From NCBI GenBank assembly GCA_964617665.1, contig CAZUAH010000278.1, positions 1-17,970 of the forward strand: 17,970 nt of DNA, given 5' to 3'. Made by a program: the position numbers and the translations under genes. Positions 16,623-17,970 of this stretch are shown here, one piece after another; position 1 is the first letter of the stretch, and every line of letters begins with the position of its first letter. The notes below the pieces were generated by a model that was given only the letters and a program-made list of their open reading frames with translations, was not told the origin of the DNA and searched no databases. This stretch comes from JADHUC01 sp964617665 (GTDB lineage Bacteria > Planctomycetota > Planctomycetia > Pirellulales > Pirellulaceae).

Positions 16623-16945
16623 TGCTTTGTTGAAGCTAAGAGTTAGAGTTGGCGAAATCAGCCGACACGAGCTAGCGTCCGGTTCTTCCGGCGGGAACTG
16701 TGGGCTAGCGGGCTGTTGTCCAGGGAGGAGCAGAAGTCTGGTGCGATGAGAAACGGGGCCCCATTTCTTTCCTCGCGGATCCTTTCCACGGATGTGCCGA
16801 ATTTCGAACGGACGTTCCAATTGAGCGTCTCCGCCCTCGCAGCTGTGGCAAGGACGCCCGTCAAAACTGATACTGCTGCAACAGCCAATAGCTTCTCATA
16901 TGCATTGTTTTCAACCGAACGCTGCGATGTTCAGGATGTCCTCCG
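16623..16945. other. Spacer without a supported gene
   Basis: This 323-bp stretch holds an imperfect hairpin (16671-16709) and short overlapping frames on the minus strand, one of which (16888-16658) begins with a hydrophobic signal-like stretch from a TTG but has no Shine-Dalgarno and no family resemblance. I see no RNA gene or promoter that can be supported. Confidence 0.4.
16671..16709. repeat. Imperfect 15-bp inverted repeat (GCTAGC arms)
   Basis: The left arm (16671-16685, starting GCTAGC and ending GGTTC) pairs with the right arm (16695-16709, starting GAAC and ending GCTAGC) around a 9-nt loop. The six outer pairs are perfect, the middle has two mismatches and wobble pairs. It lies downstream of the esterase remnant and past the stop of the minus-strand gene, a position typical of dispersed intergenic palindromes or a terminator. 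Confidence 0.45.
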
Positions 16946-17839
16946 CTACCTCCTTCGTTCCCAGGAGGCAACAACGAAATAGCGGTAATCACTAGGTATC
17001 CTCTTGTAGAGTTTGTGCTTAGGACGGTCTCTGTTCTGGATACCTTGGTAGCGGCCATGCAGCACAAAACTGCCATCCACGTTCTCCGGTGCCGTTGCCC
17101 CGCCAGGAAACACCGCGTGGACTGGCTTGCCTGATTCACTGGATCTGAAGACCACCTCTCGCCCCGCAGGGAAATCCCTACCGGCCCCGCACACAAGAGG
17201 ATGCTGCCCATCGTAATTGGCAACAAGGTTCCTCAGGGTAACGAAGGAATGGTCCTGTCGTTCTGGATTTCCCGAGTTGTCGATGTAGGCCTTGAGAAGT
17301 GCGCCCGCGACCTTACCCCTGGCAATGTAGATTTCCATTTCACGGCCACGCACATATCGCCATCTGTCGACCTGCTGTGTCCGGTTCTCTGTCGGGACAC
17401 TCCTTGCGCGGTGGAGTTCCTCTCCAAACAACTTCTCGACCTCCTCCTTGGTCATCCCATCTTTGAGTTCGCGGAAACGCTCTAGCGTCAGGTTCTTGGA
17501 TTTTGCCGCTGGGTGAAACGTGGCCGAGCGCGATGACAGTTTTCCGTCGGTGAACTCGATCACGAATTCCGTTGTCTCCGCACAGATGATGATCCAGTCG
17601 TTTTCGGAGTCGGCAGCGGTTGGTGCGAGCCAATACCCGATGGGCAAAAGCTTCAGAACGTCCGCCTCCGTCAACTTGTCGGCCCCCTTGCTTGCAGGCC
17701 TTCGCGGCCAATCCGCCCGCGGATCAATCCGTCTTACCAGCTCATTGGTCAGCAGCGGCTGAGTCGGATCAACCGGTTGAGCGAATGCCGTGTAACCCGT
17801 GACCAGTAGAGCGAGTGACGTGAAGACTATGCGAAACAT
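16946..17839 (-). CDS. Secreted SmpA/OmlA-like protein of unknown role
   Basis: The 297-residue protein has a signal peptide (~1-20, ending A-F-A). Residues ~118-185 contain L-T-L-E-R-F-R-E-L-K-D-G-M-T-K-E-E-V-E-K-L-F-G, the helix-turn signature of SmpA/OmlA (BLIP-like) domains, followed by W-R-Y and strands. The N-terminal third (~50-105) holds beta strands with W-I-I-I-C-A-E-T-T-E-F-V-I-E-F. The last ~90 residues are a separate segment with H-P-L-V-C-G-A-G, V-F-P-G-G-A-T-A-P and F-V-L-H-G-R-Y-Q-G-I-Q, then Y-R-Y-F-V-V; it may be a small beta-barrel, but I do not recognise it. The expected lipoprotein cysteine of true BamE/SmpA is missing, so it is probably soluble rather than a BAM-complex lipoprotein. 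GGAG seven bases before the ATG supports the start. It faces away from the GH172 cluster and is likely its own unit. Confidence 0.75.
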   Translation of the reverse strand: MFRIVFTSLALLVTGYTAFAQPVDPTQPLLTNELVRRIDPRADWPRRPASKGADKLTEADVLKLLPIGYWLAPTAADSENDWIIICAETTEFVIEFTDGKLSSRSATFHPAAKSKNLTLERFRELKDGMTKEEVEKLFGEELHRARSVPTENRTQQVDRWRYVRGREMEIYIARGKVAGALLKAYIDNSGNPERQDHSFVTLRNLVANYDGQHPLVCGAGRDFPAGREVVFRSSESGKPVHAVFPGGATAPENVDGSFVLHGRYQGIQNRDRPKHKLYKRIPSDYRYFVVASWERRR

Positions 17840-17970
17840 CTCTTTTCTCCGCGGCCGGGAGTAAACATCGCCGAGCGACGCGAGCCAGCCGGCCTATTCC
17901 GGCGCGTTCATCCGATTAGGCGGTCGTACCATCGACGAACAAGGCCATGCAAATATCATCAGCATACCCC
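17840..17970. promoter_or_regulatory. Upstream region of the SmpA-like gene
   Basis: These 131 bases precede the minus-strand gene and should contain its promoter. The only structure seen is a 5-bp inverted repeat, GCCGG (17888-17892) with CCGGC (17899-17903). No clear -35/-10 pair is visible, and the window ends here. Confidence 0.3.

Noticed and set aside
16658..16888. Minus-strand small frame with a signal-like start
   Set aside because: Starts at TTG without a Shine-Dalgarno, spans the hairpin, and its residues match no family I know.

Overview
The window looks like a scaffold piece from a planctomycete (PVC superphylum, probably Pirellulales-like). The main reason is the gene at 10715-13804. 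It has the architecture of the large Pirellula/Verrucomicrobium secreted oxidoreductase-like proteins: an N-terminal beta-propeller, HEAT-like repeats and a C-terminal CxxCH haem domain. The other genes also fit the oversized, multi-domain, secreted proteins typical of this group. Almost every complete gene begins with a signal peptide, so this is a secretome-rich catabolic or cell-surface region. No RNA gene, CRISPR array, transposase or phage gene was found.

Layout. The left edge holds the 3' end of a possible beta-propeller glycoside hydrolase (3-224). A secreted esterase fused to a sialidase-like propeller follows (345-2333, +). Converging on it are two minus-strand genes: a 1467-residue protein combining a serine beta-lactamase-like hydrolase, a transglutaminase, an LpoB-like segment, a CapA domain and a beta-sandwich (2389-6792), and upstream of it a PhoPQ-activated-protein (PqaA)-like alpha/beta hydrolase (6918-8342). 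A 339-bp divergent spacer separates these from a plus-strand series: an FG-GAP/VCBS calcium-propeller protein (8682-10451), a damaged or unresolved assembly join containing ten Ns (about 10537-10685), the PVC cytochrome protein (10715-13804), and a DUF2961/GH172 protein carrying an internal GspG pseudopilin-like domain (13860-16211). After that come a decayed esterase C-terminus (16260-16622), a hairpin-bearing spacer, and a minus-strand SmpA/OmlA-like secreted protein (16946-17839).

How the genes may work together (inference). The hydrolases, the GH172 protein and the calcium propellers suggest extracytoplasmic breakdown of a decorated glycan or glycopeptide, with esterases removing acyl groups and GH172 cutting furanosides. 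The FG-GAP protein and the GH172 protein end in the same ~140-residue module, which ties them to a common target or anchor. The two most unusual items are the 1467-residue protein, which joins three separate peptide/polyglutamate-related enzyme folds, and the pseudopilin-like domain embedded in the GH172 protein.

Caution: the join at 10537-10685 is clearly low-quality sequence, so adjacency of the two halves of the plus-strand series rests on scaffolding.
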